Origin: Ceratothoa steindachneri
Lineage: Eukaryota > Arthropoda > Malacostraca > Isopoda > Cymothoidae
Direction of reading: 5' to 3'
Assembly (NCBI GenBank): GCA_963969495.1
Contig: OZ018321.1
Coordinates: 107,460,557 to 107,524,556 of the forward strand
DNA: 64,000 bases
The notes beneath the pieces were generated by a model. That model did not search any database. It worked only from the letters and a program-made list of their open reading frames with translations, and had not been told where the DNA came from. Shown here one piece after another: positions 8,865 to 20,919 of the stretch (position 1 is its first letter; each line of letters opens with the position of its first letter). A program made the translations under genes and the position numbers.

Positions 8865-10596
8865 ATTGTTATCATTGTTTTAATATTGTGTAAAAGGCAA
8901 TAAACATATAAAAATAAATTTATAGATAAACTTGATAAAATCCTAAATAGAACAAAATTAAACATTTTTTTACTTACTAATTGCCTAAATTGTTACAGTT
9001 CAAGCTTGATCCATTCATTTGAAAACGAAATCCACTCTTCTTGTTTTAATTTGCATGAAAAGATTAATTATTTTCTCCTTGATCATGGTTAAATTTTCTG
9101 TAAAATAAAAGAACCGAAAACAAATATGAATTAAATTCTACACTTTATCACATTCAAGCATATAAACACATATTTAAGCACAACACACGCAGTCAAAAGG
9201 AAACACTACCTTCCACCAGCACACCAGGGTCGGCACTGCGTGAGCCACAATTCTCTCTCTCCCTGGCGTGCAGCTTCCTATCCCGGTCATGTGAGCATTT
9301 TGCACAACAGTCAAACACCGAGTCGCTGAAACTGTGAAGCGCACAGTTCTATACAAGGATTTTTGTATTTTTTTTCATAAACTAGGGGATAGCTACTGAC
9401 ATTAAACTAAATGCTTATATAATGTATAAGTATAAAGAAAGAATTAAAGAAAAAAAGGACTCATTATATTGAGTTATCGATAATATCGAGTGGAAATAGG
9501 GGGTGCTGCAGTTTCGCAGTGCCTATACACGAACTGCCACTGCATTTATAGAGTCACCTGCACGCGCACTAAAAGAGAGTCTGGTGGTTGTGTATTTTGG
9601 CATTTGACAGTGGAAGAGTGATTGGTAACTGGAAGAAGAGGGTGTAAAGAGGGGGGGAGGTAAGTGCAAGAAGTACAGAGGAGTAATTGTGTTGTGGGCG
9701 AGAAGGTATGACCTCGCATCGTGGACGAAATCCCACTCCTGGATAATGAAATGCACATAAGGATCAGAATGACAATTACTGATGAACCTAAAAGCACCAG
9801 AGATTAGTTCTCGTCGGGCGAGTGTCGGGATCGTAGTGTGTTTTTTTTTTTACACCAAGCAGCGATGGTGGAACTCTTCGTGAACCCATGGGGGGAAGGG
9901 GTGATGTTCCACTTCAAGGGCATCCGAATATCAGTGAGTATGTTGTGCTATGAAGGCGGGGATGGAATGATAACGGTGTTGCGATTGGCTATGTGTTTGA
10001 TGATATATGCGGAGCTATTTACCCCAATGGGCGGTTAGCTTGTGAGACCGTTGAAAGCCTTGTGACCGCGCTCCTCGGTATTAAACGTACATATGTGCCT
10101 TAACGGCAGAAATAAAAAACTGTATCTATTACGCTAGCGAGAGCTCCTGGGTAATTGAGAAGGGATGAACAAGGGGTTTAGAGCGGGTAATAGGGAGTTG
10201 TAGATCAAGTGGGTCAAAATCAAAGGATATGTTTGGTTCATGCGTGCAGGCCCACCGGTGTGTGGACACGCCCTGGCGCTTACCAACCATTGCGCAGCCC
10301 CCCCTCCCCCATGCCTTGTGGGTTCGAACTTTTTAGACAAAGGCTAGAGGAAGGATACCATGATTCTAAACTAGTATCGGGAGTGCCTATCGGCGAGCAC
10401 TAATAGACTCGGCAGCTCCCTACAGCCGAGAATGAAGCCTGGTCGTCTCGAGCCTGTCCTGCCACCAAGGTCCTTCTCCTCTCGGTCAAGATACAGGTTC
10501 GAAGTTGCACACATTCTTACCCGTCTAAACTTAGTGCAGGTTTGATGCCCTCAACAAACCGAGGGCATCCGTCATCATCGGCCTCGATGGACTTTC
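8865..10596. other. Long non-coding stretch without a recognised gene
   Basis: No conserved protein, splice-compatible exon or terminal repeat could be supported. Open frames here have no recognisable motifs. A tRNA-like B-box match, GTGGGTTCGAAC, occurs near 10318-10329 without a convincing A box on the same strand. Confidence 0.5.
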
Positions 10597-10612
10597 CTAA
10601 GCTAAGCTAAGC
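10597..10612 (+). repeat. CTAAG pentamer tail
   Basis: Three CTAAG units are followed by unrelated sequence. Such tails often end LINE or SINE insertions. The body upstream (about 10370-10596) has no readable protein. Confidence 0.5.
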
Positions 10613-10760
10613 GTGTAAGACAAGATTGTGATTTTCCCATGGCTGTTTAATATATTTATGGATGGAGTACAAAGAGAAGTACGAATGGGGAATGGGGGAC
10701 AAAGAAGTATGAGGTTGATGGGGGATAGTAAGGAAAAGTTTTATGTTGGTATAAGTTGAT
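10613..10760 (+). pseudogene. LINE-E reverse transcriptase scrap
   Basis: It encodes FPWLFNIFMDGVQREVRMGN followed by MRLMGDSKEKF. This corresponds to the block after RT motif B in LINEs (SPxLFNxFMDGVxREV). The YADD motif expected downstream is not recognisable. It could belong with the endonuclease pieces at 6.5-7.6 kb, with intervening DNA inserted or rearranged. Confidence 0.6.
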
Positions 10761-12520
10761 TACTTGGTGTTCTTCAAGTCAAGAAGCATCGCCACGTGCT
10801 CCGCACTTACCTCGGGATAAGCATCAGCTGGTTTTCCCGAATCGACTCGCCAAGCGTCTCCTTCACTCAGAGAGACGATCAGCTGTTTTCCGAGCCAGTC
10901 GCACGCCCTCGAGGAGGTTCCCATCCAACTCGTTCCTAATCATCGCCTCGAAGAGGTTCTTGTTCAACGTCATCCAACTCCAGACTCCCTCTTAGTTAAA
11001 GGTAAAAGGAATCTAAAACTTATTCAGTTTCGTTAGTTACCATTCCGTGCGAAAGTGAATTTTGCGTCAACCATCGTGTAGTACTCATTGGTAGTATTAT
11101 TTTTTTTATTAGATCCGCTTATTATAGCATTAATATAATTAAACTTTTAATATTTCATTTTTTTATGTAATTAAAAGTATATTTTTGTCCGAGCTGTTTA
11201 ATTAGATCCTAGAAACGCTGAAAATGGCAATAGATATAAAATAATACGAATCCTCCCTGGTTAAAGAATTAAAGTAAAGCACTCTTAGAGAAAAGTGGAA
11301 CTGAGTTACCCATGTAAGGGGCAAACGTACATACGTACTCGGCCGTATAATACGACAGAACTTACTATTTTTAATTCATTTTTGTTAGCACATGATTTAG
11401 TAAAATTACACAGCCATTGATTAGTTTTAAAAAAATATATATTTGACATCACTCTCCACAAATATTCTACTTTTTTGAAGTTATAATCCCTGTTTTTGTC
11501 ATGCTGCAGATTATCATTTTATTGTCTCTATGATCACAATATTTCATTGTGATGATGATGAAGTAGCAATGAATAATGCGTACACTCTTTACAAGGTATA
11601 TTTATTGAAGTAAGGTAGGTAGGTTGAATGGTACTTAAGAAAAGACTGGGCTGCAATGAGAAGATCATTGAATGAGTTGAAATGATAAAATGCAAAAGAA
11701 CTAAACGTTTGTGTTGAGTGCCGATCTTGAGAATACGGCTCTCGTAGATTTCCACCCAACCTTGTTCATGTGGCACGGTTGAGTGTGTGCCTCTCATGAT
11801 TGTCGTAAATATGCAATTTGAACCCACTTGCGCATGAATAAGTGAGGATTGCAATAAATCGCCTACACTCTGAAATGAAAGTATATCCAATAAAACAAAC
11901 CCCTTTAGCGGATAATATTCTTTTTAAGACATTGACGATCTTTACATTTTCAAAGCTATAAACGTTCTTAATTCTTAAAATGATGTTCACTGATGTCATT
12001 TTTACCTCCCGGAACTTAATGATAACGTATTCATTTTGCGAAAATATGTTATTATTTTGCTAAATTTGAATCTTCCCGCGCCATTTGCAGTATTTCCTTT
12101 AGCTTTTGGCCTACGTTTTAGCTTGACTAGTTAGCCAATAGCATGCTATGTTATATCTGCAGACGATCTGCGCGTGCGTCTTCTGACTGATTAGCTAATA
12201 GCATGCTTTGTGGTTGTTGTGCGGTGGTTGTTCTAAGTCACAATACCGAATAATACGTGAAGTCTTTGATGACGATATTTAGGCCTTAGAAATATATAGG
12301 GTTCCCAGTATAATCCAGTGAGTTATTAAATGCCTTACATGCTGCAGGAGTTTTAAATTTGGCCATGACCGAAATTTCTTTTTACTGTAATATAATTGCA
12401 AAGGATTCGAAAGGCCATAAAACCACATGCAAAATTTCGGTTATGTGTTTAAGGGCACGTGACTTTCTAATGCCCGCAAAACTTTGTTTCGGCGAGAAGC
12501 TGAGGAAAATACCGCTAGGG
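10761..12520. other. AT-rich stretch without a recognised gene
   Basis: No domain is recognisable in the open frames. A near-repeat, TTAGCCAATAGCATGCTATG and TTAGCTAATAGCATGCTTTG, occurs at about 12131 and 12190. Confidence 0.5.
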
Positions 12521-12535
12521 TTAGGTTAGGTTAGG
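12521..12535 (+). repeat. Short interstitial (TTAGG)3
   Basis: Three exact TTAGG units, the canonical arthropod telomere repeat. At this length it could equally be a chance or transposon-end sequence. Confidence 0.6.
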
Positions 12536-12539
12536 TAAG

Positions 12540-12830
12540 TTTGGCTCTGGATCTTTTAAATTAATTTGAAAATGTTTTTCTTATGGTTTTATGAGTACTT
12601 TTTAGATCTGAAACTCGTTTCACTGGAAATACATAATTTTCCTTTTATGGAACTTCAGTTGATTATGGGTAAAGCATGCACTTCCGGGAAAAAAACGAAT
12701 ATCAGATCCGAAAAGTACACATAAAACTACATAAAAAAAACACATATTTAAATTCTTTAGAAAAGATGTCGTCAAACGAATATTTACCCATTTGGCTTCC
12801 CTGAACGCATTTTTTTCAGAGCCACACTAA
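12540..12830. mobile_element. Fold-back (palindromic) MITE-like element
   Basis: Left and right arms are imperfect inverted copies. GGTTTTATGAGTACTTTTTA at about 12585 pairs with AAAAGTACACATAAAACTAC at about 12712. GATCTGAAAC pairs with ATCAGATC. The outer TTTGGCTCTGGA pairs with CAGAGCCACACTAAA near 12820. There is no coding capacity and the exact termini are uncertain. Confidence 0.6.
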
Positions 12831-13584
12831 ATTCGAAACACCTTTATTACTATATGCAAACTCCTACTATCATCTATCTAAAGGTTTCCGGTTCTATCCC
12901 GGGTCTGGGCACCACTTGCGGGGACCTAAAATAAGGAAATTATATAATCATAAAGAAATTAAGTTAGTGAAACTATTAATAGAAGCAGTAAGGTAATTAA
13001 TATTTGAAAGAAATATATAATTTTACTAGGAGAAAATATGAGATTTAATAACCAATAGAAATTCCTTACAAATATGCATATAGCTATGTGACAAATTTAA
13101 GCTTAATCGGTCTAGAAATTTGGCCTATCAAGAACACACAATTTTATTAAATACATAGTATATATTATTATAAAAGAATTTGGAATACGAGGTCATTAGA
13201 TAAACAAATAATAAATAGGTTAATAATGAGGAATACGTTAATAATTAATGATTAACAATGATTGTCAACAATCAATATTGCACCCCAAAATAAACGATAC
13301 CTGTAAAAGTAAATATCGAGCTAAAAATCCAGAATTTTCCTTTCTCTTATTTTTAAGCACTATACACCTCGTTTACAGTGGCTAAGAACAGTTTCTGACA
13401 CAATGCTAGAGGCACGCGTTTCGTCTAGCGTGGAAGCCCACGCTAGAGATATTCTATGATGGAGGTCATAGCAAGCGTAGACATTTATTAACTTACTAAT
13501 TATTACATGGAATTTAAGAAGAAGAATTTGGTAAGGTTTTACCAATGATCTCACTCATTTAAGATGCTTTCAATTTTTCAGTGG
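12831..13584. other. AT-rich stretch, nothing recognised
   Basis: No domain or repeat partner identified in the window. Confidence 0.5.
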
Positions 13585-13645
13585 AGACCTAGTTTAACGT
13601 GGAATCCCAACCACGAGTTGATCATTCAGCGGTTAGCAAGGGGTA
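13585..13645 (-). repeat. tRNA-derived SINE-like fragment
   Basis: On the minus strand it contains GTGGTTGGGATTCCACGTTA, a B-box-like segment closely matching the one at 38150-38175 (TGGTTCGGATTCCACGTTAA). It also has an A-box-like GCTAACCGC upstream. Short and degraded. Confidence 0.45.
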
Positions 13646-13652
13646 GGAAACT

Positions 13653-15690
13653 CAGGGCCGAATTAAGATTCATATAGGCCCTAAGCACCAAATTATTTTG
13701 GTGCCCCTATACATTTTTAATTCAAAATATAAACAATAATAAACCATAAAATAAAGTTATATTTATAAAAAAATCGAAATTAAACAAAACTTACAGTAAG
13801 AAGGAAAATAATATTTATTTCTTTGCTTCCATTTTATTTACAGTTGAATAATTTTCTCCTACTTTTTTCCCTTGCAAAGTCTTTGATCAGATCCTCATAA
13901 CCAATCTTATGTAACACATCTGCTTCTTTACATAATCGAGATAAGGCATCCAGCCTGCCTTGTTATGCAGAGTTGTTCTGAAAAGATTTTTAATATATCT
14001 CAACTATGAAAATGAACATTTAGCTAAGCAATTTGTGACCATTAATGTTAAAAATATAAGGAAGACAATGTCTACATTTGAAAAGGCACACTCAATATTG
14101 TCTTCTACAATCATTTTATAAAGTTCAGCATGAATGAATCTTCTTTTTACATTTTCTGTTGCACTGAATTTATGGCGCACAGTTAAATGAAATTGCTGAA
14201 GCTCAGCTGAGAAATTACTGTTGAGGTCCTCTGGATAAGAATCAATCAGCTTTTGACAGCATTGAGAATACCTTTCAATGTTAGTAGAGGATGAAGTGAA
14301 ATTAAATGGCACAACACTTAGAAAAGAAAATCTCTCTGCTATTTATTTGTACGTATATCTCTCCTCTTATTTTCATCTCAGTTGCAAGTTAGTCAACAAT
14401 TGTGTAAATGGTGGTGATACGAAAATTATATCTGGCATTCAGATATACTTCTAGCGTATCTAAGACATTGTGTACCTTCTTTCTGATACGTTTGCGAGTT
14501 GTAGCTGCCTTGTAATCAACATCTGGTAACATTTGCTTTGCATATTTTTCAAATTCATCTGCACATGTTTTTTAGTTCACATCTTCATTTTGTAGAACTG
14601 TGACAATTCGGCAAAATCTCCTTCCATAAATTCAACATAAAAACTAATTCTAGCTCTTGCATCTTATCTGCAATATTATTTGCTTCTCTTCTAGCATCTC
14701 CCTTCTGTGACTGGTCTCCGGCTCTATATTATAATGCTTCTAAAATTTCACGGAAAGATTTCAAAAATTGCTGCTGTTGCCATAGCATGTGCCTCCCATC
14801 TTGTGTCAGAGAGGGATTTCAAGACACTTTCATTTTTAATACGATCTTTAAGAATTTTCCACCGGCTAGTTGGAGCTGAAAAAAAAAGTATAAAGTAATT
14901 GTACTGTAGAAAAGAAATTAACAGTCTCTTGACAGCAGTCAACAACACTTCGGCCATCCAGATTTAGTGAATGAGCTGCACAGGGTACATATATAGCAAA
15001 CTTGTTTGTTTCTTAAAAAAAAAATGGTGCATCCTCTTATAACGCCCAGACATGTTAGCAGCCTTGTCATAAGACTGACCCATACATTTTGAAAATTTAG
15101 CCTACAACCTTCACGTAAGTACTGGAACACCTTGTTTGCCATTTTCTCGCCGGTGTGGCTTTTAAGTACCTAACAGATGATCTTCTGGAAGAGGCAAATT
15201 ATGCCTATGGCTCCACTGTTTTGAAATCAGAGTTATCCTTCTCTTAGGTGGACTGCCTGCCATGGCTACGAGCTCCACCAACCCGTCGTTCGCTCGTGAT
15301 GCCCAGCCACGGAGGTAACCTCGAGGTGGAGATTCGAACTGCCCACCCAACGATTGCCGAGTAAGCGCGCTAACCACTATACTAGCCGGAGGCTATGTGA
15401 TAAATTTAAGGTTTCAATCAACAGAAAAACAAAAATAACCAATGACCGCATGTACATTTTGTGCCATTAGTTAAATAAGTTCCTCGCAGGTGGTTTTTGA
15501 CAGGTAAGAAGTTTTCCTTTGCCACAATTTTCATATTTCGTAATGTGGCCTGCTAAAAATGGATCAAACTGGCTTGTGTGTTCAAGCAGTCCTAAAAATT
15601 TCCTATTTTGCAATGATTCAAACCTTTCTTCTGTTCCTCGAAAAGCTAAGCCACGTTCATCTAGCGTAGAAACAGTGGTGGATTAACCCT
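13653..15690 (-). pseudogene. ZMYM1-like hAT transposase remnant
   Basis: The minus-strand frames give the hAT order from high to low coordinate. First is an N-terminal block at 15668-15480 (LAFRGTEERFESLQN, FLGLLEHTSQFDPFLAGH, KYENCGKGKLL). Next is the catalytic-core region at 15142-14748 (an RGQSYD-like region eroded, GCTIFFLRNKQVCYI, APTSRWKILKD, SLSDTRWEAHA). Last is a later segment at 14312-14004 (SYPEDLNSNFSAELQQFH). The low-coordinate end CAGGGCCGAATTAAG at 13653 looks like a hAT terminus. Many frameshifts and stops, plus a SINE at about 15200-15396, show it is inactive. Confidence 0.75.
15200..15396 (-). repeat. tRNA-derived SINE inserted in the hAT remnant
   Basis: On the minus strand an A-box, TAGTATAGTGGTTAGCGCGC, lies at 15386-15367, and a B-box, AGTTCGAATC, at 15340-15331, with tRNA-like spacing. 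It interrupts the hAT coding blocks at 15142 and 15480. It is not a functional tRNA gene: the anticodon arm and acceptor pairing are not convincing. The body past the tRNA head is unassigned. Confidence 0.65.
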
Positions 15691-17820
15691 AGAAGCAAAA
15701 TAAGGAAGTGCTTAGGGCATCAAGGGAAGGAGGGGCACCTCAGAAATTTTTCATGTCCGAATTTACTATTTAAATTATATCCATTTTCAAAATTTAATGA
15801 AAAATGAATAAGTTTTGTTTATAAAGCGTTCTCTCCCGTGTCATGTTTATCCTGTAAAATAAAATACACTGTGCTCGTAGCTTGGAAGTTATAGAAATTT
15901 TGAACAAGTCTACTACTCGTTTGAAACAGCGCAAGTGACGGTTAGTGACTCGTAAATCTTTAGTTTAGTTGGCAACTGTCACTGGTGTTAATTGCTTGTG
16001 ATTTCATTACCTCATTCTTCCTTTATGACTCATCCAATAGCACACTCAGCTCTGGCTTTTTAATCTATTAAAATGTAAGTACTTTTATATATTTTGAATG
16101 CGTTTAACGTGCATTAAAAAGTGCTAACTTTATTATTATAATAGCTAGAGTGATGAAATCGAAGGTTTTTTATGTGAATTTTTCCGATTTTTCGACAGAA
16201 ACCGAGATATTTTGAAAAAAAAAAAACACACAACAAAACGGCCTTTTAAGGGGGTACCTATATTAAAATCTCTAAGGATCCAAAATTCTCTCATATTTTT
16301 TTACTCTACAAGTTGGATTATGTACACGGCTAAAAACAACATTTTCTCATAGGTTTTTACAAAATTCGTAAACATTATTATTTTATAGCTACTCGTACTT
16401 TTGTAAAATTTTCCAAAAAACAAAAAATACCGATTTTTTGTGTTTGATGGTTTTATTTTCCTCAAAACTATAAAAGATATCGTAAAACACCTTAACATTT
16501 TACTAGAGCTTGAAAAGTCGAATCGAATGCACTTTGAATCATTGATCTACGACCAATACTTCCGGATCTTTAGTGAGATAAAATACCGAAATTTCGAGAG
16601 AAAAAAATTCAGGAGAGCTATTTTTGGTAACTGGCAATGTGTAGGTACTCCAGCATTAGGGAAGTTCCCCTTTCCTTATAACCTTTTTATTTTTAAATCT
16701 AGAGTGATGAAATTTGGTACACTTATAAAGAATTGAAGAAAAAACACCCTGATTTTGTTCCTGTGAATTTTTCCGTTTTCACAATAGAAAACAAGATATC
16801 CGAAAAAAATCTAAACCCCCAACTTTTAGGGGGTATATTGAAATCGCTACTGCTCCATCATTCTTCGAGGTAGAGCAAGGATTCAAAGCGCATTCGATTC
16901 TTCATTTCAGGTTCTCCAAACTCTAGCATTTTTATTAACATATCACCTATAGTTTCCCTTTTATAGTGGTTTATTTTGAAAAAATTATGAAAAAATGACA
17001 AAAAGTGTTTGATGTTTTTCCCCCCAAACTATAAGTGATATATTTATTTCCTCTATACAGTTTGTAGGGTTTGAAAATAAAATTCTGAAACAAAGTTTCT
17101 TTATTAATTAAAGCACAAGATTCGGCAGTAAGCTAGGAATAAAATTGTCCATATTATTCTGCCTATGATATGTGTAGATTGCCGTATAATAATTCAAACA
17201 AAATAATCTTTTTATTTCTGTATTTAACAGACCCCAAGAAACAAGATGAAATGGATTCAGTTAAGTGGTGCACAAAAACGAAAACTAGAAAACAAGAAAC
17301 AAAAGAAGATTTTGGAATTAGAGCGCAGGAGTGCAAAGGTGACTAATTTCTTCACACAAGTTCCACAACATGATATACATATTCCGTGTTAAAGCCAATC
17401 TCCGTCATCAGCACAGGACACAAATGCAGTAAATACCCCTTTGATCACTTCAGAATCAAAATATAAGGTGTCACAAGCAGGTTCATCTAGCACATGTCTC
17501 ATAACTGATCTCACTTTGTCTGTAAATTCTCTTGATTCGGATACCTCTACTGCAAATGTTGATTTGAGTTACTTTACAATACATTCTAGGGGTAAAAAAT
17601 GCTGAAAATGGAAGTTTAGTGGATCATAGCCATGGCGGTGAAATTATTCTGTCTGTAAAAGATGATGAAAATCTCTGCGCTTAGGTATTGTTCAAGGAGA
17701 CCTTTTATTGGGACAAAAGCCAATGGTGAGAAATACAAGAGAGAGGGGTTACTGTATTCACCATCAAAAGGATCGGTTTATTGTTTCGTTTGTATATTCT
17801 TTGTTCATAAAAAAGCCGAA
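15672..17820 (+). pseudogene. Second ZMYM1-like hAT remnant, N-terminal part
   Basis: It begins near CAGTGGTGGATTAACC, a hAT-like end. An ATG at 17245 sits just after a splice-acceptor-like TTTAACAG and opens MKWIQLSGAQKRKLENKKQ, followed by TNFFTQVPQ, the usual start of ZMYM1-like hAT proteins. After stops, a TTF-type zinc domain appears at 17725-17815 (GEKYKREGLLYSPSKGSVYC). The frame ends there because LINE-B begins. Orientation is opposite to the hAT at 13.7-15.7 kb. The catalytic domain is not found downstream. Confidence 0.65.
16145..17090. repeat. Duplicated non-coding module inside the hAT region
   Basis: CTAGAGTGATGAAAT, then GTGAATTTTTCCG, then AGGGGGTA, recurs at about 16145 and again from about 16700 in the same order. 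TGTTTGATG followed by AAACTATAA occurs at about 16440 and 17007. GAATCGAATGCACTTTGAATC near 16520 has an inverted partner, GATTCAAAGCGCATTCGATTC, near 16872. No protein is supported. It may be the eroded 5' intron of the hAT element or an independent repeat. Confidence 0.55.
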
Positions 17821-17829
17821 GAGTAAATT

Positions 17830-19054
17830 TGACATCCATAGTCCAATTTGGATTGGATGAGTACAGTGTATAAAGTCCACAGTGTTTGACGATCACTGCC
17901 ACACAGTTTGGCAGAGGACTTTCTTTCAAAATCTCTAGAGCCCGCAGCCAGCCCGTTCGAAGACGGCGTAGGTGTGGTAACCAGGGTAACTTGGTATCAA
18001 GAGTTACGCCCAAAATCCGAAACTCAGAAACAAACTCTATATCTACACCTTTTAGTGAGATAGGTGGCGGAACGAGAGCCCCTCTACCCCGGTGGAAATA
18101 CACTGCCTTAGTTTTGGTCATGGAAAAGCGGAATTCCCTAAATTATGCACTTTTCGAGACCGCATCGACTGACAGTTGCAGCCGACGCGCTGCTGACGGA
18201 AGACGGGGTAAAGAGCAAGGTCGCCGATACACCGTTAGGAAGAGGAAATGATATCAATGATGGCAATTGCAAAACATAAAACACTGCCCTGAGGAACTTC
18301 CTCCTTTGGGGGTTACAGGTCAGAGTAGGTGTCTCCAACACGCACCATAAAGGATATAGATACTAAAAAACTTTGAATAAAAGACGGTAAAAGACCTCTC
18401 ATACCCCAAACGTATAGCTGCTTTAAGACACCATATCTCCATATTATATCGTAGGCTTTCTCAGTGAAGAAAAATATGACCAAGACTCGGTGCTTTAATG
18501 AAAAAGCTTTCCGGACCGAACCCTCGAAACGTACTAGGAGGTCAAAGGTACTATGACCCTTACGAAAACCATATTAAAATGGAGACAGTAAGTGATTGGT
18601 TTCTATGAAACAGTTCAGGCGCTCCAACACCATCTTCTCAAGCAACTTACTCAAACAGCTGGTGAGAGCTATAGGGCGGTAGTGGTGTGCGTCCAACCAT
18701 TACCTGCCTGGTTTCCCAAAGGGAAGGACAATCCCAACGCGCCATGATGATGGGTAAAAACCCTTCACCCATATGAAGTTGTAAAAATCAAGTAAGAAAA
18801 TGATAGAGTGTGGGTGGAGGTGTTGAATCATATCAAAATGGATCTCGTCAAGGCCAGGAGAAGTAGATCTACAAAGAGGATAATGCCCTACGCAACGGGT
18901 GGATGGTGAATAAGTCATTATACGGAAGGTTAGATTTTGTTGTAAAATTGAGAGAATGAGACTCTTCCTTTGATTTATAGGCTAGAAAATCCTTGTTGTA
19001 ACGACTGACACTGCTGACGGTGTGGAAATAGTCGGCCAAAGCATTGCTGACCAC
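17830..19054 (-). pseudogene. LINE-B reverse transcriptase
   Basis: Readable blocks from N to C: ALADYFHTVSSVSRYN, LDEIHFDMIQHLHPH, FIWVKGFYPSSWRVGIVLPF then GKPGR, FFTEKAYDIIWRYGVLKQL (motif A region), EEVPQGSVL (motif B), a decayed motif C reading YIGDLAL-like instead of YVDDLAL, KTKAVYFHRGRG, and FRILGVTLDTKLPWLPHL (motif E). Frames change repeatedly. The catalytic YxDD is altered, so it cannot be active. Confidence 0.75.
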
Positions 19055-19131
19055 CAGGCTGTCATTCCCTAAGGATCCCTGTAAATTGAGTGGTGGGGTA
19101 TTATGACTAGCATAACAGCCCCCTGATCTTG

Positions 19132-20117
19132 TTAATCCTCTTCTAGATCTTTGCGGTAGGGGTCATAGAGGAAATTGCTCAAACGTAGCGGCGCCATGAA
19201 ATTCAGCGAGCTTGACGAAGGGTTCTTTGGCGAAGCGCCTGAGCTCGGTTTGTAGTTTTTGACAACTGTGGCACAATCCGAGGTCCACCAGAGCACGGTT
19301 GAGCAACCTGTTACGGGTCGCCTCCGTGGAATGGTCTGTATGGCCGCGCTGTAGATAATCCATGTGAAGTACGCTACTAGCGCATCCACACCATTGAAGG
19401 TCCTCGAGGAGGCACTTGTGAAAGACGCCTCTCGGAAACCTTCCCAAGCGGCATGGCCTTAGACACACCTAAGATGCATAGTTGTATGAGGGCTAGGGTG
19501 AACAGCCGATAAAAGAATAGGGACGTGGTCACTCCCATGGAGGTCGACGAGAACTGACCATCGAAAATCGGTGAGGCAATCCAGGGAACAGGGACAGGTT
19601 AAAACAGCTAAAGGAATCTATCTGGATACGATAAAATCCCCGGTGTTTAAAACGCAAAGAAAGTCAGATAATAAAAGAGACTAAAACACTGCCTTTGGCA
19701 TTCTGAGTCATGTCGCCCTAATATAGGTAACTGGCATTAAAATCTCCCAATATTAAAAATGGGGAGGGCAATTGATCTATAAGTTCTAAAGGGTCGGGTC
19801 TTGACAATGGTAAAGAAGAAGGGAGGTAAATAGAGCAAACAATTAAAAGCCTTGTAAGAAAAACCTCACGGCAACAGCTTAGAGGGTGGTATGTAGGGGG
19901 GTGGGAAATACATGGTGAGATGAGTAAACCATAACTGACACCTCCCATGCAACGAGCCCCCGACAGGAGCAATAGAGTTGAAAATAAGAAAACCGGGTGC
20001 CGTCGGAGAGGGCCGTGTACCCAGTTTGTTATCCCGAAGACAAATAACAGCGGGGTAGAGAGTCATCAAAAGAACTTTGAGTTCCCCTACTTGGGAAGAA
20101 CGCCTTGGCAATTCCAC
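19132..20117 (-). pseudogene. LINE-B endonuclease and linker
   Basis: The AP-endonuclease-like domain is recognisable from GELKVLLMTLYPAVICL, RLLIVCSIYLPSSLPLSR and LPSPFLILGDFNASYL (the GDFNA catalytic motif). The following linker at 19468-19132 reads TEATRNRLLNRALVDLG-like residues with CATVVKNYKPSSG. It is split over at least three frames. In intact LINEs this domain nicks target DNA to prime reverse transcription. Confidence 0.7.
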
Positions 20118-20919
20118 TGTTAATAGAGGATATTATGTGGAACGGTTAGATACCACAGTAGATATCTTTTTCTCCTTTGTGTCTAAGGTTAAGTTTGAAG
20201 TGCGTCCCAAGGAATTTGGGGAATGGAGAGAAGATTTTGAAGTGCCTGCTATAGCAAGGGAAGAGATCCTGGAAGGAGCAGTGACAGGGATATGTTCGAT
20301 GGTTTCGAGGAGCCAGCCGATGCCTTTGCTCGTAATTCAGGCTCATAGCCAGGCGGAAACGGTAGGTCGAGAAGAGATTATCGGGCGATAGATCCGGATT
20401 TATGGGCCGGTGGGTTGATCCAACAACCGCGACTGGTTATGTTGGAGTATCATCTACTTCCATCGGATCATGAGTAGGAGGGTGAGTAGAAAGAGCAGGC
20501 CCGCCCTGTGAGGGGCGGGACGAACTTGAGGGCAGAGAATATTCAGCAACGGGAGAAGAGTCCATTGAAGATTCTTGAGCATCGGTCGAGTCAGCTACAG
20601 AGGCTACCCGCTTATTGGTGGTCGATGACCCAGGTGATGAGACCTTCTTATTGCCACAGAGCTTTGGGTCCAGGGAATGGGTGGAAGAACCTTCACTGGT
20701 AGATATAGAAGATTCTTTCAGATAATGTCTGTTGTCTTCAAGTTTTTCGCCCTGAGTGTCGGTCCCGACTAGAGCTGCCTGAGAGAGGCGAGCAGAATTA
20801 GGTTTCTCTGTTTGAGAGCGATTCTTCGACTGTACATCGTGAATGCTTCTGACACTACTGGTAGATTGACGATAAGATGCTTCAGGCGTGTCTGAACTCG
20901 AACGTACTGGTCGGTTTCG

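Noticed and set aside
10230..10335. tRNA-like SINE candidate
   Set aside because: The B-box-like sequence is on the plus strand while the only A-box-like sequence (GCGCAATGGTTGGTAAGC) reads on the minus strand.
11534..11890. 118-residue minus-strand open frame
   Set aside because: No recognisable motif, biased composition, and no splice or start context to support it.
15331..15386. Possible tRNA gene
   Set aside because: A and B boxes are present, but no convincing anticodon arm or acceptor stem pairs, and it sits inside a hAT remnant as expected of a SINE.
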